Under the pieces are notes generated by a model that was not told where the DNA came from, did no database searches, and was given only the letters and a program-made list of their open reading frames with translations. From Halorubrum salsamenti (lineage in GTDB: Archaea > Halobacteriota > Halobacteria > Halobacteriales > Haloferacaceae), in contig NZ_VCNL01000003.1 of assembly GCF_007671685.1 (NCBI RefSeq), forward strand, positions 284,131-348,130: a stretch of 64,000 nt of DNA. Reading direction: 5' to 3'. Positions 25,837 to 35,840 of this stretch are shown here, piece after piece. Each line of letters opens with the position of its first letter. The first letter of the stretch is position 1. The translations under genes and the position numbers were made by a program.

Positions 25837-25844
25837 GCTTATGC
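25837..25844 (+). promoter_or_regulatory. Promoter of the 123-residue membrane protein
   Basis: gcttatgc is centred about 26 bp before the ATG at 25866; leaderless transcript expected. Confidence 0.45.
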
Positions 25845-25865
25845 CCACGGAACCGAAGTGGGCGT

Positions 25866-26237
25866 ATGCAGCCGCTCGTCGCCGCCGTCCTCGTCGGCAT
25901 CCCGCTCGCGTGGCTCGTCGGCTTTGCGGCCTACGCGTACCTCGACGCGCCGAAGCACGGGATGGATCCGCAGAAGTGGGCGCTCATCGCCTTCTTCGTC
26001 CCGCTCTTCGGCTTCTTCGCGTACGTGTTCGAGCGCGGCGAGCGCGACTACGACCCGTCAGAGGATCCCTACGCGGCGGGGAACGACGCACGCACGGCCG
26101 GCCTCGCCGTCCACGAGCGGCGGCGCGGGGAGAAGCGGCTCGGTCCGGCCGGGACCGAAGCCGACGACGGGGACGAAGCGGACAGGGAAGACGAGTGGAA
26201 CGATCCCGACGGGGTCGACATCGACGGCGAGCGCTGA
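25866..26237 (+). CDS. Small membrane protein with PLDc_N-like helices
   Basis: 123 residues: two hydrophobic helices (about 3-28 and 40-57) around a short DAPKHGMDPQKW loop, then a charged, acidic tail. The helix-loop-helix layout is like the PLDc_N membrane anchor. No catalytic part is present, and the function is unknown. Its stop lies at the start of a 15-bp tandem repeat. Confidence 0.65.
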   Translation: MQPLVAAVLVGIPLAWLVGFAAYAYLDAPKHGMDPQKWALIAFFVPLFGFFAYVFERGERDYDPSEDPYAAGNDARTAGLAVHERRRGEKRLGPAGTEADDGDEADREDEWNDPDGVDIDGER

Positions 26238-26264
26238 GACGGCGAGCGCTGAGACGGCGAGCGC
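26223..26264. repeat. 15-bp tandem repeat, 2.8 copies
   Basis: Unit gacggcgagcgctga repeats three times, the first covering the last four residues (GER-stop) of the membrane-protein gene. Each copy carries an in-frame TGA, so expansion keeps the protein end unchanged. Confidence 0.75.
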
Positions 26265-26273
26265 AGGACTCGC

Positions 26274-26669
26274 TTACAGCATGTCGAGCAGCGCCGACCG
26301 CCGTCGTTCGAGGTCGAACGCGGCGTCTGGGGCGTCGATCCGCTCGAAGAAGGCGAAGGCGTCCGCCCCCGACCGCTCCGCGTGCTCGACGAGCGCCTCG
26401 ATCGACGCCCGGTTGAGCGCGAGCGACTCCAACTGGCCGCAGGCGAGCGCGAGGGCGACGCCCGCCTCTCCGTCGGGGAACGCGGGATCGACGGCGGAGA
26501 GGTCGGCATCGTCCGTGGTCCGCTCGTCCGGCGTGATATCGGCTTCGGCCGCCGGAAACGTCCGGAGGCAGCGGGTACAGATCGCGGTCAGCGGGTCCGG
26601 CGCGCGCTCACGGAGCACGGGCGGAACGGCGAACGCGACGACGGTAGCGTCGCAGTGAGGACACGGCAT
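26274..26669 (-). CDS. DUF6276 family zinc-ribbon protein
   Basis: 131 residues starting MPCPHCDATVV, with a second knuckle CTRC near residue 31, giving a likely four-Cys zinc site. The C-terminal half is helical (VALALACGQLESLALNRASIE). Matches the haloarchaeal DUF6276 family; no function known. 50 bp upstream of the ATP synthase D gene. Confidence 0.8.
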   Translation of the reverse strand: MPCPHCDATVVAFAVPPVLRERAPDPLTAICTRCLRTFPAAEADITPDERTTDDADLSAVDPAFPDGEAGVALALACGQLESLALNRASIEALVEHAERSGADAFAFFERIDAPDAAFDLERRRSALLDML

Positions 26670-26719
26670 GGAAACGAAGCGATGGAGCTGTCAGGTTCGA
26701 GAACGAGCGCTTCGAGACG

Positions 26720-27412
26720 TCAGTCCGCGGGCTCCGGCTCTTCGGCCGCGGCGGCAGCCTCGGCGGCGGCCTCGGCCTCTTTCTCCTCTTCCTCCTTCTT
26801 GGCCTTGATCTTTTTCAGACGGAAGATCTCCTCGCGCTCCTGTTCCTCCAGTTTCTGCTCGATGTACTCCTGATTCTCGTACAGGGTCGGGAGGAGCGTG
26901 AACTCCAGCGCGTTCACGCGGCGCTTGGTGGTCTCGATCTCCGTGAGCATCTTCTTCATCGCCGTCTCGACCTCGGCGGCGAGGATGACCTTCTCCAACA
27001 GCTCCTCGTAGGCGTCCGCGGCCTCGTCGATCCGCGCGGAGGAGCCGAGCAGCCCGTAGCCCCGCTCGTCGATGCTCTTTTTCACCTTCGAGGACTCGAT
27101 CTGCGGGACCACGACGCCCATGATATTCTTCGACTGGGTCGTGATCTCGGGGTGTTCTTTCAGCGCCGCGGCCGCGCCGCGGACGGCGACGTCGCCCTCC
27201 ATCGCGCGGGCCATGTCGATCTTGCGCTGGGCCGTCTCGTAGTTCTCGGACACGTCCGAGCGGACGTCCTGCGCCTGATCGAGGATGTCCATGAACTCCA
27301 TGATGAGGCCGTCACGCTTCTGTTCGAGCGTGTCGTGACCGCGCTCGGAGAGCTCGATGCGGTCCTCGATCGCCATCAGATTCTTGCGTGTCGGTTTGAC
27401 GTCCTTGGCCAT
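26720..27412 (-). CDS. atpD: A-type ATP synthase subunit D
   Basis: 230 residues, the central stalk subunit: N-terminal [13 protein letters not shown] helix, long coiled coil through [15 protein letters not shown] and [24 protein letters not shown], and the conserved [20 protein letters not shown] near residue 170. The C-terminal tail is Ala/Glu-rich and longer than in non-halophiles. It turns inside the A3B3 head and links it to the membrane rotor. The 122-bp gap after atpB contains a minus-strand T-rich stretch and an aattat box, so atpD may have its own promoter. Confidence 0.95.
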   Translation of the reverse strand: MAKDVKPTRKNLMAIEDRIELSERGHDTLEQKRDGLIMEFMDILDQAQDVRSDVSENYETAQRKIDMARAMEGDVAVRGAAAALKEHPEITTQSKNIMGVVVPQIESSKVKKSIDERGYGLLGSSARIDEAADAYEELLEKVILAAEVETAMKKMLTEIETTKRRVNALEFTLLPTLYENQEYIEQKLEEQEREEIFRLKKIKAKKEEEEKEAEAAAEAAAAAEEPEPAD

Positions 27413-27534
27413 CTTGTTGGGAAACGGTTCCGCTCCGAGGCGGATAATTCTTTTCAGTCGTGACGTGTCGCGCGAGCGGCGCCCGCCAGCGCAGCCGCTG
27501 TTTGAGGGCGAAAGAGTGGAAAGAAAACGCTGCG

Positions 27535-28956
27535 TCAGTCGGCCGCTTCGACGACTTCGCGCTCGGAGTCGTCCTCGCGGTAGTACTCCTCGATGAACTC
27601 CTCGTCGATCCGATTGAGGGCGTCCTTCGGGAGCATCGAGAGCAGGTCCCAGCCGATTTCCAGCGTCTCCTCGATGTCGCGGTTCTGGTCGAAGCCCTGG
27701 TCGACGAACTCCGACTCGAACGCGTCCGCGAAGTCGAGGTACTTGTTGTCGAGCTCCGACAGGGCCTCGCGACCGACGATGTTCACGAGGTCGCGCAGGT
27801 CCTCGCCCTCCGCGTACGCCGCGAACATCTGGTCTTTCACGTCGGCGTGGTCCTCGCGGGTGAGCCCCTCGCCGATCCCGTCGTCCATCAGCCGCGACAG
27901 GCTGGGGAGCACGTTGATCGGGGGCTGGAGACCCTGACTGTTGAGGTCGGGATCGACGTAGATCTGCCCCTCCGTGATGTACCCGGTCAGGTCCGGGATC
28001 GGGTGGGTGTCGTCGTCGCCCGGCATCGTGAGGATCGGGATCTGCGTGACCGAGCCCTCACGGCCCTGGATCCGCCCGGCTCGCTCGTACAGCTGCGCCA
28101 GGTCGGTGTACATGTATCCGGGGTAGCCGCGTCGCCCCGGGACCTCCTCGCGGGCCGCCCCGATCTCGCGGAGCGCCTCGCAGTAGTTGGTCATGTCCGT
28201 CAGGATGACGAGGACGTGGTAATCCTTCTCGAAGGCAAGGTACTCGGCGGTGGTGAGCACCATCCGCGGAGTGACCGTCCGCTCGACGGCGGGGTCGTCC
28301 GCGAGGTTCATGAAGACGACGGAGCGCTCCAGCGCGCCGGTGCGCTCGAAGTCCTGCATGAACTCGTTGGCCTCCTCCTGGGTGATCCCCATCGCGCCGA
28401 AGATGACGGCGAACTCGGAACCCTCCTCGTCGTCGCCCTCCTCCTCTTCGGGCACGCTGGCCTGGCGGGCGATCTGCATCGCCAGCTCGCTGTGCGGCTG
28501 GCCGGAACTGGAGAAGATCGGGAGCTTCTGGCCGCGGACGAGCGTGTTCATCCCGTCGATGGCGGAGACGCCCGTCTCGATGAACTCCTCGGGGTACTCC
28601 CGGGAGTACGGGTTGATCGCCGCGCCGACGATGTCCTGTCGCTCCTCGGGGACGATCTCCGGACCGTCGTCGATCGGGCGGCCGGAGCCGTCGAGGACCC
28701 GCCCGAGCAGGTCCTCGGTGACGGGCATCTTCATCGTCTCGCCCAGGAAGCGGACGGACGCGTTCTGGTCGATACCGGAGGTGCCCTCGAACACCTGGAT
28801 GGCGACGACGCCCTCCGAGGATTCGAGCACCTGTCCGCGCAGCGTCTCCCCCTGTGCCGTCTCGATCTCGACGATCTCGTCGTAGCCGATGGCCTCGTCG
28901 ACCTCGGCGTACACCAGGGGACCGCTGATCTCGGTGATGGTCTGATACTCTTTCAT
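27535..28956 (-). CDS. atpB: A-type ATP synthase subunit B
   Basis: 473 residues; no Walker A, as expected for the non-catalytic B subunit. Conserved blocks include [57 protein letters not shown] and the [19 protein letters not shown] region. It forms the A3B3 head with AtpA. One base separates its ATG from the AtpA stop, so translation is coupled. Confidence 0.97.
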   Translation of the reverse strand: MKEYQTITEISGPLVYAEVDEAIGYDEIVEIETAQGETLRGQVLESSEGVVAIQVFEGTSGIDQNASVRFLGETMKMPVTEDLLGRVLDGSGRPIDDGPEIVPEERQDIVGAAINPYSREYPEEFIETGVSAIDGMNTLVRGQKLPIFSSSGQPHSELAMQIARQASVPEEEEGDDEEGSEFAVIFGAMGITQEEANEFMQDFERTGALERSVVFMNLADDPAVERTVTPRMVLTTAEYLAFEKDYHVLVILTDMTNYCEALREIGAAREEVPGRRGYPGYMYTDLAQLYERAGRIQGREGSVTQIPILTMPGDDDTHPIPDLTGYITEGQIYVDPDLNSQGLQPPINVLPSLSRLMDDGIGEGLTREDHADVKDQMFAAYAEGEDLRDLVNIVGREALSELDNKYLDFADAFESEFVDQGFDQNRDIEETLEIGWDLLSMLPKDALNRIDEEFIEEYYREDDSEREVVEAAD

Positions 28957-28957
28957 G

Positions 28958-30736
28958 TTAGTAGAGGCTCCGGAGTTCCTCGGTGATGTCCGCTTTGAGC
29001 TCCTCGACGTACTCCTCGTAGTCCTCCTGGACGCCGATCCGGTTGATCCGGGGAGCGGCCTCGGTGTCGACGATCTCTTCGACGGGGACGCCCGCTTCGA
29101 GCGCCTTGAACGCCTCGTCGTTGAACGTCTCGATCGTCGTCAGCATGAGGTACGTCTTCTCCGGCGGACAGAACGTGTCCACCGGGTGGAACGCGTTCTG
29201 CTGGAGGTACGCCTCGCGCAGGTAACGGGCGACCTCCAGGGTGAGCTGCTGGTCGTCGGGCAGGGCGTCCTTCCCGACGAGCTGGACGATCTCCTGCAGC
29301 TCCGTCTCCTCGTCGAGCACGTCGACCGCCCACTGGCGCTTCGTCGCCCAGTCGTCGGCGACCTCGTCTTCGAACCACGGGTCGAGCTGGTCCTTGTACA
29401 GCGAGTACGACTCGTTCCAGTTGATCGACGGGAAGTGGCGGCGCTCCGCCAGGTCCGCGTCGAGCGCCCAGAACGTCTTCACGATGCGCAGCGTGTTCTG
29501 GGTGACCGGCTCGGAGAAGTCGCCGCCGGGCGGCGACACCGCGCCGATCGCCGAGACGGACCCCTCCGTCCCGTTGACGTTCTCGAAGTAGCCGGCGCGC
29601 TCGTAGAACTGCGCGAGCCGGGCGGCGAGGTACGCGGGGTACCCCTCCTCGCCGGGCATCTCCTCCAGCCGGGAGGAGATCTCGCGCATGGCCTCCGCCC
29701 ACCGCGAGGTGGAGTCGGCCATCAGCGCCACGTCGTACCCCATGTCGCGGTAGTACTCGGCGATCGTGATTCCCGTGTAGATACAGGACTCACGCGCCGC
29801 GACGGGCATGTTCGAGGTGTTCGCGATGAGCGAGGTCCGGGCCATCAGCGGGTTGCCGTTGGCCGGGTCCTCCAGCTCGGGGAAGTCCTCGATGACCTCG
29901 GTCATCTCGTTGCCGCGCTCGCCGCAGCCGACGTAGACGATGATGTCCGCGTCGGCGTACTTCGCGAGCTGGTGCTGCGTGACCGTCTTCCCGGAGCCGA
30001 ACGGCCCCGGAATCGCGGCCGTCCCGCCCTTCGCGATGGGGAACAGACCGTCGAGGATACGCTGCCCGGACACCAGCGGCGTCCGGGGCGTCTTCTTGTT
30101 CTCGGAGGGGCGCGCCTCCCGGACGGGCCACTCCTGGTGCATCGAGACGTCCGTCCCGTTGGCGAGCTCGGCCACCGTCTCGGTGACGTCGAACGAGCCC
30201 GACTCGATGGCGGTGACCTCGGTGGTCTCACCGTCGTCGAGGGCGTCCGGGGGTACCATCACCTTGTGGTCGATAGTGACCGTCTCCTCGACGACGCCGA
30301 CCACGTCGCCGCGGCCGACTTCGTCGCCGACCTCGACGGTGGGTTCGAACTCCCACTCCTTCTCGAGGTCGATGCCGGGCGCGTCGACCCCGCGATCGAG
30401 GTACGGACTGCCCATCTTGCCCTCCAGCACGTCCAGGGGACGCTGAACGCCGTCGTAGATGGCGTCCAGCATACCCGGACCAAGGTCGACCGACAGCGGC
30501 TCGCCCGTGTTCTCGACGGGTTCGCCGGGGGCGACCCCGGAGGTCTCCTCGTACACCTGAATGGTCGTGATGTCGCCTTCGATCTCGATCACTTCCCCCA
30601 TGAGGCCTTCGTCGCCGACGTAGACGACGTCGTTCATGCGGGCATCGAGGTCGCGGGCGCTCACGACCGGACCGCTCACGCTTTGGATTACACCGTCTTC
30701 GCTGATGGTGGTCTCCGTGGATTCTGCTTTACTCAT
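28958..30736 (-). CDS. atpA: A-type ATP synthase catalytic subunit A
   Basis: 592 residues. Walker A GPFGSGKT at 244-251, catalytic ERGNE ([16 protein letters not shown]), Walker B-like [20 protein letters not shown], and the A-specific insertion between the N domain and the P-loop. It makes ATP from ADP and phosphate, using the ion gradient, on the cytoplasmic face of the membrane. Lies between atpF and atpB with 1-bp gaps. Confidence 0.97.
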   Translation of the reverse strand: MSKAESTETTISEDGVIQSVSGPVVSARDLDARMNDVVYVGDEGLMGEVIEIEGDITTIQVYEETSGVAPGEPVENTGEPLSVDLGPGMLDAIYDGVQRPLDVLEGKMGSPYLDRGVDAPGIDLEKEWEFEPTVEVGDEVGRGDVVGVVEETVTIDHKVMVPPDALDDGETTEVTAIESGSFDVTETVAELANGTDVSMHQEWPVREARPSENKKTPRTPLVSGQRILDGLFPIAKGGTAAIPGPFGSGKTVTQHQLAKYADADIIVYVGCGERGNEMTEVIEDFPELEDPANGNPLMARTSLIANTSNMPVAARESCIYTGITIAEYYRDMGYDVALMADSTSRWAEAMREISSRLEEMPGEEGYPAYLAARLAQFYERAGYFENVNGTEGSVSAIGAVSPPGGDFSEPVTQNTLRIVKTFWALDADLAERRHFPSINWNESYSLYKDQLDPWFEDEVADDWATKRQWAVDVLDEETELQEIVQLVGKDALPDDQQLTLEVARYLREAYLQQNAFHPVDTFCPPEKTYLMLTTIETFNDEAFKALEAGVPVEEIVDTEAAPRINRIGVQEDYEEYVEELKADITEELRSLY

Positions 30737-30737
30737 G

Positions 30738-31067
30738 TTAGTCGTCCTCCTCCATCAGGTCGATCCCGATGGCTCGTTTAATCTGGTCGCGCAGCCCGCC
30801 GCTGCCGGCGCCGGACCCGCCGAGGGTCACGAGCACGGGCTCGATACTCCCCTCAACCGTCTCGCGAGTCCCCCGCGAGAGGTGATCGAGGTCGTCGTCG
30901 TGCATCACGATGATGCCGGTGTCCTCGTCGTCGAGGGTCCGTTCGACGGCGTCGTCGAGCCGCTCGTCCTTCTCGTCGTCCGGTACGTTCTCGAACTTCC
31001 GCACGCCGGCGAGCCTGAATCCGGTGGTGAACTCGGGGCTCCCGACGACGGCGATCTCCTGGCTCAT
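30738..31067 (-). CDS. atpF: A-type ATP synthase subunit F
   Basis: 109 residues: [21 protein letters not shown], a Rossmann-like fold with a [10 protein letters not shown] core and an acidic C-terminal helix. Part of the central stalk with D. Its ATG overlaps the atpC TGA (ATGA), and it is 1 bp from atpA. Confidence 0.93.
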   Translation of the reverse strand: MSQEIAVVGSPEFTTGFRLAGVRKFENVPDDEKDERLDDAVERTLDDEDTGIIVMHDDDLDHLSRGTRETVEGSIEPVLVTLGGSGAGSGGLRDQIKRAIGIDLMEEDD

Positions 31068-32110
31068 GTTATCACCAGCTCCGATTCGATCTCGTCGGCC
31101 GACAGCCCGGCCTCCTTCCCGCGGGCGATCGCCCGGATGTTCTCCACCTCGCGCTCCTTCGCGAGGATGTAGGAGATGATCGGGGTGATCGACACCGGGT
31201 GGATCGTGCCGAGCCGGTCGCCGTACGCCAACAGCGCGGCGTCGGTCGCGTGCTCGAACGCGATGAGGCTGTCCGCCTCTTCGAGTTCGCGCAGTGCCGG
31301 GCCGAGCTCGTCGCCGTACTGGCTGTCCGCAATGTACTCCACGAGTTCGTCGAGGTTCCGCGCGAGCCGCGCGAGCGACCCGCGGGTGAACAGCTCGCCG
31401 CCCTCGATGAAGTACGCCGCGGGGTCGATGTCCGCGCCCGACCGGGCGAGCCGGAGGGCGTTCGTCGCGTTCCGAAAGTCGACCTCCGCCTTGAGGAACG
31501 CCTCGTACTGTTGGGTCGGCTCGTCGTTGCCGAGCCCCGACAGGAGCCGCTCGTAGAACGCGCGGTCGACGGCATTCTCCAGCGGTACGAGCGTATCCGT
31601 CTCCTCGTACTCGGCGTACGCCTCCCGTAGCGGGTCCCCGTAGATGGTGTCTTCGAGCACCTCGACGACCGCGTCGATCGAGTCGGCCTCGAGCAGCCGT
31701 CGGATCCGGCGGTCGTCGAACTCGCCGGCACGGATCAGGTCGACCTCGATCGACGACTGGTCCGCGTCCGTGTAGGCGCCGCGGATAACCGTCTTTACGT
31801 TCCACGCGTCGAACTTCCGAAGGTATCGGGCGATCAGGTCGTACAGCTCGCCCTCGCTCCAGTCAAGGATGTCGTCGAACTGCTCGGCGAGGTTCCGGTT
31901 CAACGCGTACTCGATCAGGTCCACGCCGCCGTGGCGACTCCCGAGGGCGTTGATCTCCGCGCCGTAGCTCGACTCCTCCATGAACCGGGCGATCTCCGCC
32001 GGGCCCATCCGGGTCAGCTTTCGGTACTCCTCGTCGCCGTAGAGGCTGCCGCGGCGGGCACGAACCCGCGCGACGACGTACTCTGGGTTCGAGCTCCCGA
32101 CGGCGCTCAT
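31064..32110 (-). CDS. atpC: A-type ATP synthase subunit C
   Basis: 348 residues, helical, with the repeated three-fold structure of subunit C (d-like): VVARVRARRGSLYGDEEYR at the start and AFLKAEVDFRNATNALRLAR in the middle. It sits under the central stalk and couples it to the rotor ring. Overlaps atpE and atpF by 4 bp at ATGA junctions, so it is tightly coupled. Confidence 0.93.
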   Translation of the reverse strand: MSAVGSSNPEYVVARVRARRGSLYGDEEYRKLTRMGPAEIARFMEESSYGAEINALGSRHGGVDLIEYALNRNLAEQFDDILDWSEGELYDLIARYLRKFDAWNVKTVIRGAYTDADQSSIEVDLIRAGEFDDRRIRRLLEADSIDAVVEVLEDTIYGDPLREAYAEYEETDTLVPLENAVDRAFYERLLSGLGNDEPTQQYEAFLKAEVDFRNATNALRLARSGADIDPAAYFIEGGELFTRGSLARLARNLDELVEYIADSQYGDELGPALRELEEADSLIAFEHATDAALLAYGDRLGTIHPVSITPIISYILAKEREVENIRAIARGKEAGLSADEIESELVIT

Positions 32111-32682
32111 TGGTCGAACAGTCGCTCCGAGATGTTCTTCAACTCGTCGTCCCAGACGGACTCCAGGATCGAGTCGAACGTGTTGTTCACGCGAACGCGA
32201 GAGGTGTCGCTCTCCGCGACGACGCCGCCGAGACAGTCGACTTCGCCGTCGACCTCGGCGTTGCGGCCCTCGACGAGCTCCTCGACGAGGTCGACGTCCT
32301 CTGCGCGGGTGTAGACGGCGACCTCCTCGTCGTCGAACTCCGCGAGCGTCGCGTCGAGCAGCGTCTCGGTCAGCTCGCGGCGTCGGTCGCCGTCGAGCCC
32401 CTCGATGGCGGCCTCGACGTCGTCGTAGACGTCCTCTAAGACGTCGCGACGGGCGCCGAGCCGCTCCTGCTTGGCCTCGAGTTTGGCCGAGGAGAGCGTC
32501 TGCTCGCGCTCCTGATCGATCTGTCGATCGACCTCTGCGAGCCGCTCTTCGCGGATGCGCTCGGCATCGGCCTCCGCCTCGGCGACGATCTCGTCCGCCT
32601 CGGACTCCGCCGCCTCACGGATTTCCTCTGCACGCGCGCGGGCTTCGTCTCGAACGTCCTCAACGACAGTGTCCAAACTCAT
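32107..32682 (-). CDS. atpE: A-type ATP synthase subunit E
   Basis: Start MSLDTVVEDVRDEARAR gives 191 residues; the frame extends 20 residues higher, but those are a Ser-rich artefact over the atpK-E gap. The first 90 residues are a long helical coiled coil (peripheral stalk), and the C-terminal 100 form the head-binding domain with DGEVDCLGGVVAESDTSRV. It pairs with AtpH as the outer stalk. Confidence 0.93.
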   Translation of the reverse strand: MSLDTVVEDVRDEARARAEEIREAAESEADEIVAEAEADAERIREERLAEVDRQIDQEREQTLSSAKLEAKQERLGARRDVLEDVYDDVEAAIEGLDGDRRRELTETLLDATLAEFDDEEVAVYTRAEDVDLVEELVEGRNAEVDGEVDCLGGVVAESDTSRVRVNNTFDSILESVWDDELKNISERLFDQ

Positions 32683-32704
32683 TGGTGTGGAAAGGGGGTG
32701 CCGC

Positions 32705-32956
32705 TCAGACGATGAAGACGACGACGAGTGCGAGAATGACAATCGTCTCGGGGAGGACCGTCAGAATGAGCCCGTTGACGAACAGATCGTCGTCTTCGGC
32801 CATCGCGCCGACGGCCGCGGAACCGATTCCCCGCTCGGCGTATCCCGCGCCGAGCGCCGCCAGCCCGACAGCGAGTGCTGCCGCGGCGTTGGCGTCAGTC
32901 AGCGTTCCACCGGCCTGCAGTGCGACGTTCCCGAGTTCGTTGGTAGCTTCAAGCAT
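32705..32956 (-). CDS. atpK: A-type ATP synthase rotor ring subunit K
   Basis: 83 residues, two transmembrane helices: AALAVGLAALGAGYAERGIGSAA and GLILTVLPETIVILALVV. The ion-binding carboxylate is Glu70 in LPETIVIL. Several copies form the ring turning against AtpI. It is preceded by its own TATA-like box and a T-tract that could end the atpH-atpI transcript, so it may be made in excess. Confidence 0.95.
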   Translation of the reverse strand: MLEATNELGNVALQAGGTLTDANAAAALAVGLAALGAGYAERGIGSAAVGAMAEDDDLFVNGLILTVLPETIVILALVVVFIV

Positions 32957-33010
32957 TGGTAGTAGTTACGGTTGCTCGTCTCCGAACAGGTGCTAGTTGC
33001 CGCCACAGTG

Positions 33011-33022
33011 GTCATAAAGCTT
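33011..33022 (-). promoter_or_regulatory. Internal promoter upstream of atpK
   Basis: Minus strand aagctttatgac is centred about 60 bp before the atpK ATG, which would give a 5' leader near 33 nt. Together with the T-tract at 33058-33064, it suggests a transcript starting at atpK. Confidence 0.45.
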
Positions 33023-33057
33023 CCCAAAACGACCGAATAGAGCGCCCCTGACACGGG

Positions 33058-33064
33058 AAAAAAA
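33058..33064 (-). terminator. T7 tract after atpI
   Basis: Seven A residues on the plus strand give a T7 run on the minus strand, 73 bases past the atpI stop. It would stop the atpH-atpI transcript before atpK. Confidence 0.5.
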
Positions 33065-33136
33065 TACGACTAACGACGGCGATTTTCGGACTCCGCGGGA
33101 TGACCGAGAGGTGGGCCGCGGATCAGACCGCGCCCG

Positions 33137-35323
33137 TCACTCCTCGTCGGCGGTGTACTGCCGGTCGTACCCGAACGGCAGGTAGCTGTCGCCGCCGCCC
33201 TCGTAGAAGTTCCCGAAGAACTCCACGTACTCGAGACGCACCGCCTGAATGCCGGCGGAAGTGACCCCGAGCGCGAGGACGACGATGTGGCCGACGACCG
33301 CGACGACGATCCCGCCCACGAGCGCGAGGACGCCGACCGCGCCGATCGAGGACGGGTCGAACGCGGTCGTGATCCCGGCGAAGACGAGCTCGTACTCCTC
33401 CGGGTGGTTCCGGATGTATTCGAGGTACTCGGCGGAGAAGATGAAGTGGAAGCTCCCCTCGCCGCCCTCGCCGATGTACGCCCCGAACGCCAGCAGGTTC
33501 ACGGCGAGCGCCATCCCGCCCTTCGCGAGCAGCACCGCCATGATCCGGGCGTACGAGATGACGTTGACGATCGGCGAGAGCACCTCGGCGAGCTCCGGCG
33601 GCTCGCCGATCGCGAGCAGGACGATCCCGAGCAGGATGGCCGCGATGGCGGCGTACCCGACAGCGACCGGGAAGCCGGCGAACGACACCGCCCCGAAGGT
33701 GAGTATCGAGAACGAGTCGAACAGGAAGTCCGGCTTCGGACCGGGGAGATGCTGGCTGAAGATCCAGATCCACGCGCCGTTGAGGATCAGCAGCCACGAG
33801 CCGCCCTCGTACAGCGCGTGTTTCAGGTCGTGCTGCTGGTAGTTGCTCACGAACGAGAGGATGTGCCCCACGTTCAGGTGCACGAGCCCGAACAGCACGC
33901 TGGCGACCAGGAACGACAGCGCCCAGTCGATGTCGGCCGGCGAGAGGCCCTTCCCGTCGACGGGCCAGTGGACCTCGCCCGGTAGCAGCTGGTAGGCGTG
34001 GTAGCCGAACACGTCGATCCCGAAGTAGATCCCGAACAGGATCGTGAAGCCGCCGGCCCACAGCGCGACGGCGCCCAGTTCGCGGAACGTCCCGTCGTAC
34101 CTGCTGTACAGGAAAGCGCCGATGGCGCCGTACAGCACGCCGTACCCCACGTCGCCGATCATGAAGCCGAACATGAGCGGGAACGTGAGGAAGACGAGAA
34201 GCGTCGGGTCGAACTCCGAGTACTTCGGCCGGCCGAACCCCTGCACGAGCAGCTCGAAGGGGCCGGCCGCGCTCCCGTTGTTCTGGACGACCGGCGGGTC
34301 GTCGCCGCCGTGGGTCGCGTGGCCGCCGTCCGTGGCCGCCTCGCGCACGTCGCTGTCCGCAGCACCGCCGTCAGCGACCGCCTCAGTGTGGTGGTCTCCG
34401 TCGGGGGTGAACGACGCGCGCTCCAGCTCCTCGACCTCGGCGTGGTCGCCGACCGCGTCGGCGATGGCCGCCTGCAGGTCGGGGAACGTCTCTGTCGGGA
34501 CCCATCCCTCGGCGATGAAGGCGTTCTCGGTGGTCGCGAAGGAGAGCGGCGCCTGCTTCTTCTCGGCCTCGATGGTGAGCTGCTCTTCGGCGCGCAGCAG
34601 GAAGCCGGCTTCCTCCTCTTTCACCGCCGCGAGTTCCGCTTCGACCTCGTCGAGGTCGCTCCGAAGCTCTTCGCGTTCGCGTTCCAGCTCCGCGACGTAC
34701 TCGCTCGGGCTGGCGTCCGCGTCCGGCACTTCGAGCAGCGCGATGTCGACGCCGACGAGCGAGTCCTGCAGGACGCCCTCCTCGGCCCCGTCGGCGGGAC
34801 GCGCGAAGATCGCGACGACGTCGCTCCCGGCGAACACCTCGAACGCGTCTATCCCGTCCGCGTCGGCGAGCGTCGCCTCGACCGCGTCCGGCTTCGCCTC
34901 GCCGACGACGACTTCGAGCGAGTCGTAGCCGCCGAGCAGGTCGAGCTCGATTCCCAGGTCCGCGAACGGCTCCATCCGATCGATCTCCTCCTCTCGGTCG
35001 CGGATCTCGGCCTGCAGATCGTCGCGCCGGTCGTTGAGTTCGTTGACGCGCTCGCGCACGTCGTCGAGCTCCGCCTCGAGCTCCTCGTCGCCGAGCGGAC
35101 GGGCCCCGTCGACCTCGTCGCCCTCGATATCGAGGATGCTCTCGAGCGAGCGCACGGTGACGAGCTTCTCGTTGACGGTCTCCGCGCCGTCGAGCGATTC
35201 GCCGGGCGCGAAGCCCTCGTAGCGCTCGTCGTAGTCCGTGACGTGTAGGGAGTGGTGTTCGTACGTCGCCTCGATCACGTCGTCGATGACGCGCTTCGAA
35301 CCCGTCACCGACACCTTGCTCAT
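33137..35323 (-). CDS. atpI: A-type ATP synthase subunit I (a subunit)
   Basis: Start MSKVSVTGSKRVIDDVIE (728 residues); the upstream six residues are not needed. Residues 1-385 are a cytoplasmic arm with a coiled coil and an acidic, His-rich linker. The rest is a membrane domain of about eight helices: FPLMFGFMIGDVGYGVLYG, LIVNVISYARIMAVLLAKGG and HFIFSAEYLEYIRNH. It is the static channel through which ions pass to the K ring. 4 bp downstream of atpH. Confidence 0.95.
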   Translation of the reverse strand: MSKVSVTGSKRVIDDVIEATYEHHSLHVTDYDERYEGFAPGESLDGAETVNEKLVTVRSLESILDIEGDEVDGARPLGDEELEAELDDVRERVNELNDRRDDLQAEIRDREEEIDRMEPFADLGIELDLLGGYDSLEVVVGEAKPDAVEATLADADGIDAFEVFAGSDVVAIFARPADGAEEGVLQDSLVGVDIALLEVPDADASPSEYVAELEREREELRSDLDEVEAELAAVKEEEAGFLLRAEEQLTIEAEKKQAPLSFATTENAFIAEGWVPTETFPDLQAAIADAVGDHAEVEELERASFTPDGDHHTEAVADGGAADSDVREAATDGGHATHGGDDPPVVQNNGSAAGPFELLVQGFGRPKYSEFDPTLLVFLTFPLMFGFMIGDVGYGVLYGAIGAFLYSRYDGTFRELGAVALWAGGFTILFGIYFGIDVFGYHAYQLLPGEVHWPVDGKGLSPADIDWALSFLVASVLFGLVHLNVGHILSFVSNYQQHDLKHALYEGGSWLLILNGAWIWIFSQHLPGPKPDFLFDSFSILTFGAVSFAGFPVAVGYAAIAAILLGIVLLAIGEPPELAEVLSPIVNVISYARIMAVLLAKGGMALAVNLLAFGAYIGEGGEGSFHFIFSAEYLEYIRNHPEEYELVFAGITTAFDPSSIGAVGVLALVGGIVVAVVGHIVVLALGVTSAGIQAVRLEYVEFFGNFYEGGGDSYLPFGYDRQYTADEE

Positions 35324-35327
35324 CCGC

Positions 35328-35684
35328 TCAGGCCTGAGCATCCACCGCCTCCTCGGCCTGTTGGTTCACCGCTTCTTCGAACCGTTCGACGGCGTAGTCG
35401 ACGGCCGAGTCCACGCGGTCGCGGGCCTCGCGTTCGAGCTCGTCGCGGTCGGCACGACCCGATTCGAGGATCTCCTCGCGGCGCTCCTCGATCTCCTCGC
35501 GGGCCGCCGCCAGCCGGTCGTCGGCCTCGGAGTCCGCCTCTTCCTCGGCCTCCGCGCGGATCTCCTCCGCGCGTTGTCGAGCCTCGGCGAGGCGCTCGTC
35601 GGCGTCCGATTCCGCCTCCGCGATGATCTCGTCCGCCTCCGTTTCAGCCTCCTTGATCCGGTCGAGCACCTCTGGTCTCGCCAT
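35328..35684 (-). CDS. atpH: A-type ATP synthase subunit H
   Basis: 118 residues, almost entirely helical coiled coil rich in Ala, Glu and Arg (MARPEVLDRIKEAETEADEI ... VNQQAEEAVDAQA). Forms the peripheral stalk with E. First gene of the cluster; a good TATA box lies about 35 bp upstream (35715-35723), diverging from the MinD-type gene. Confidence 0.92.
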   Translation of the reverse strand: MARPEVLDRIKEAETEADEIIAEAESDADERLAEARQRAEEIRAEAEEEADSEADDRLAAAREEIEERREEILESGRADRDELEREARDRVDSAVDYAVERFEEAVNQQAEEAVDAQA

Positions 35685-35714
35685 GCTACTAATCGCCTGA
35701 AACTCCACAAGCGA

Positions 35715-35723
35715 CGTATAAGG
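35715..35723 (-). promoter_or_regulatory. Promoter of the ATP synthase cluster
   Basis: Minus strand ccttatacg centred about 35 bp before the atpH ATG, predicting an 8-nt leader. Confidence 0.6.
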
Positions 35724-35810
35724 TGTTTGCGAAAGTGCGCGCACGGTTCCGGCAACTCGGGCGGTCGATCGCGCCGAAACGCCGACGCGATCGCTCCGTC
35801 GCCGCCTACA

Positions 35811-35818
35811 TTTAAGTA
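35811..35818 (+). promoter_or_regulatory. Promoter of the MinD-type gene
   Basis: tttaagta lies 26 bp (centre) before the ATG at 35841; leaderless transcript expected. Confidence 0.6.
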
Positions 35819-35840
35819 CCAGTCGCCGGACCCTCACCGT

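Noticed and set aside
24425-26416. Long plus-strand frame opposite ilvA
   Set aside because: A shadow frame created by GC-rich codon bias on the opposite strand; ilvA is unambiguous.
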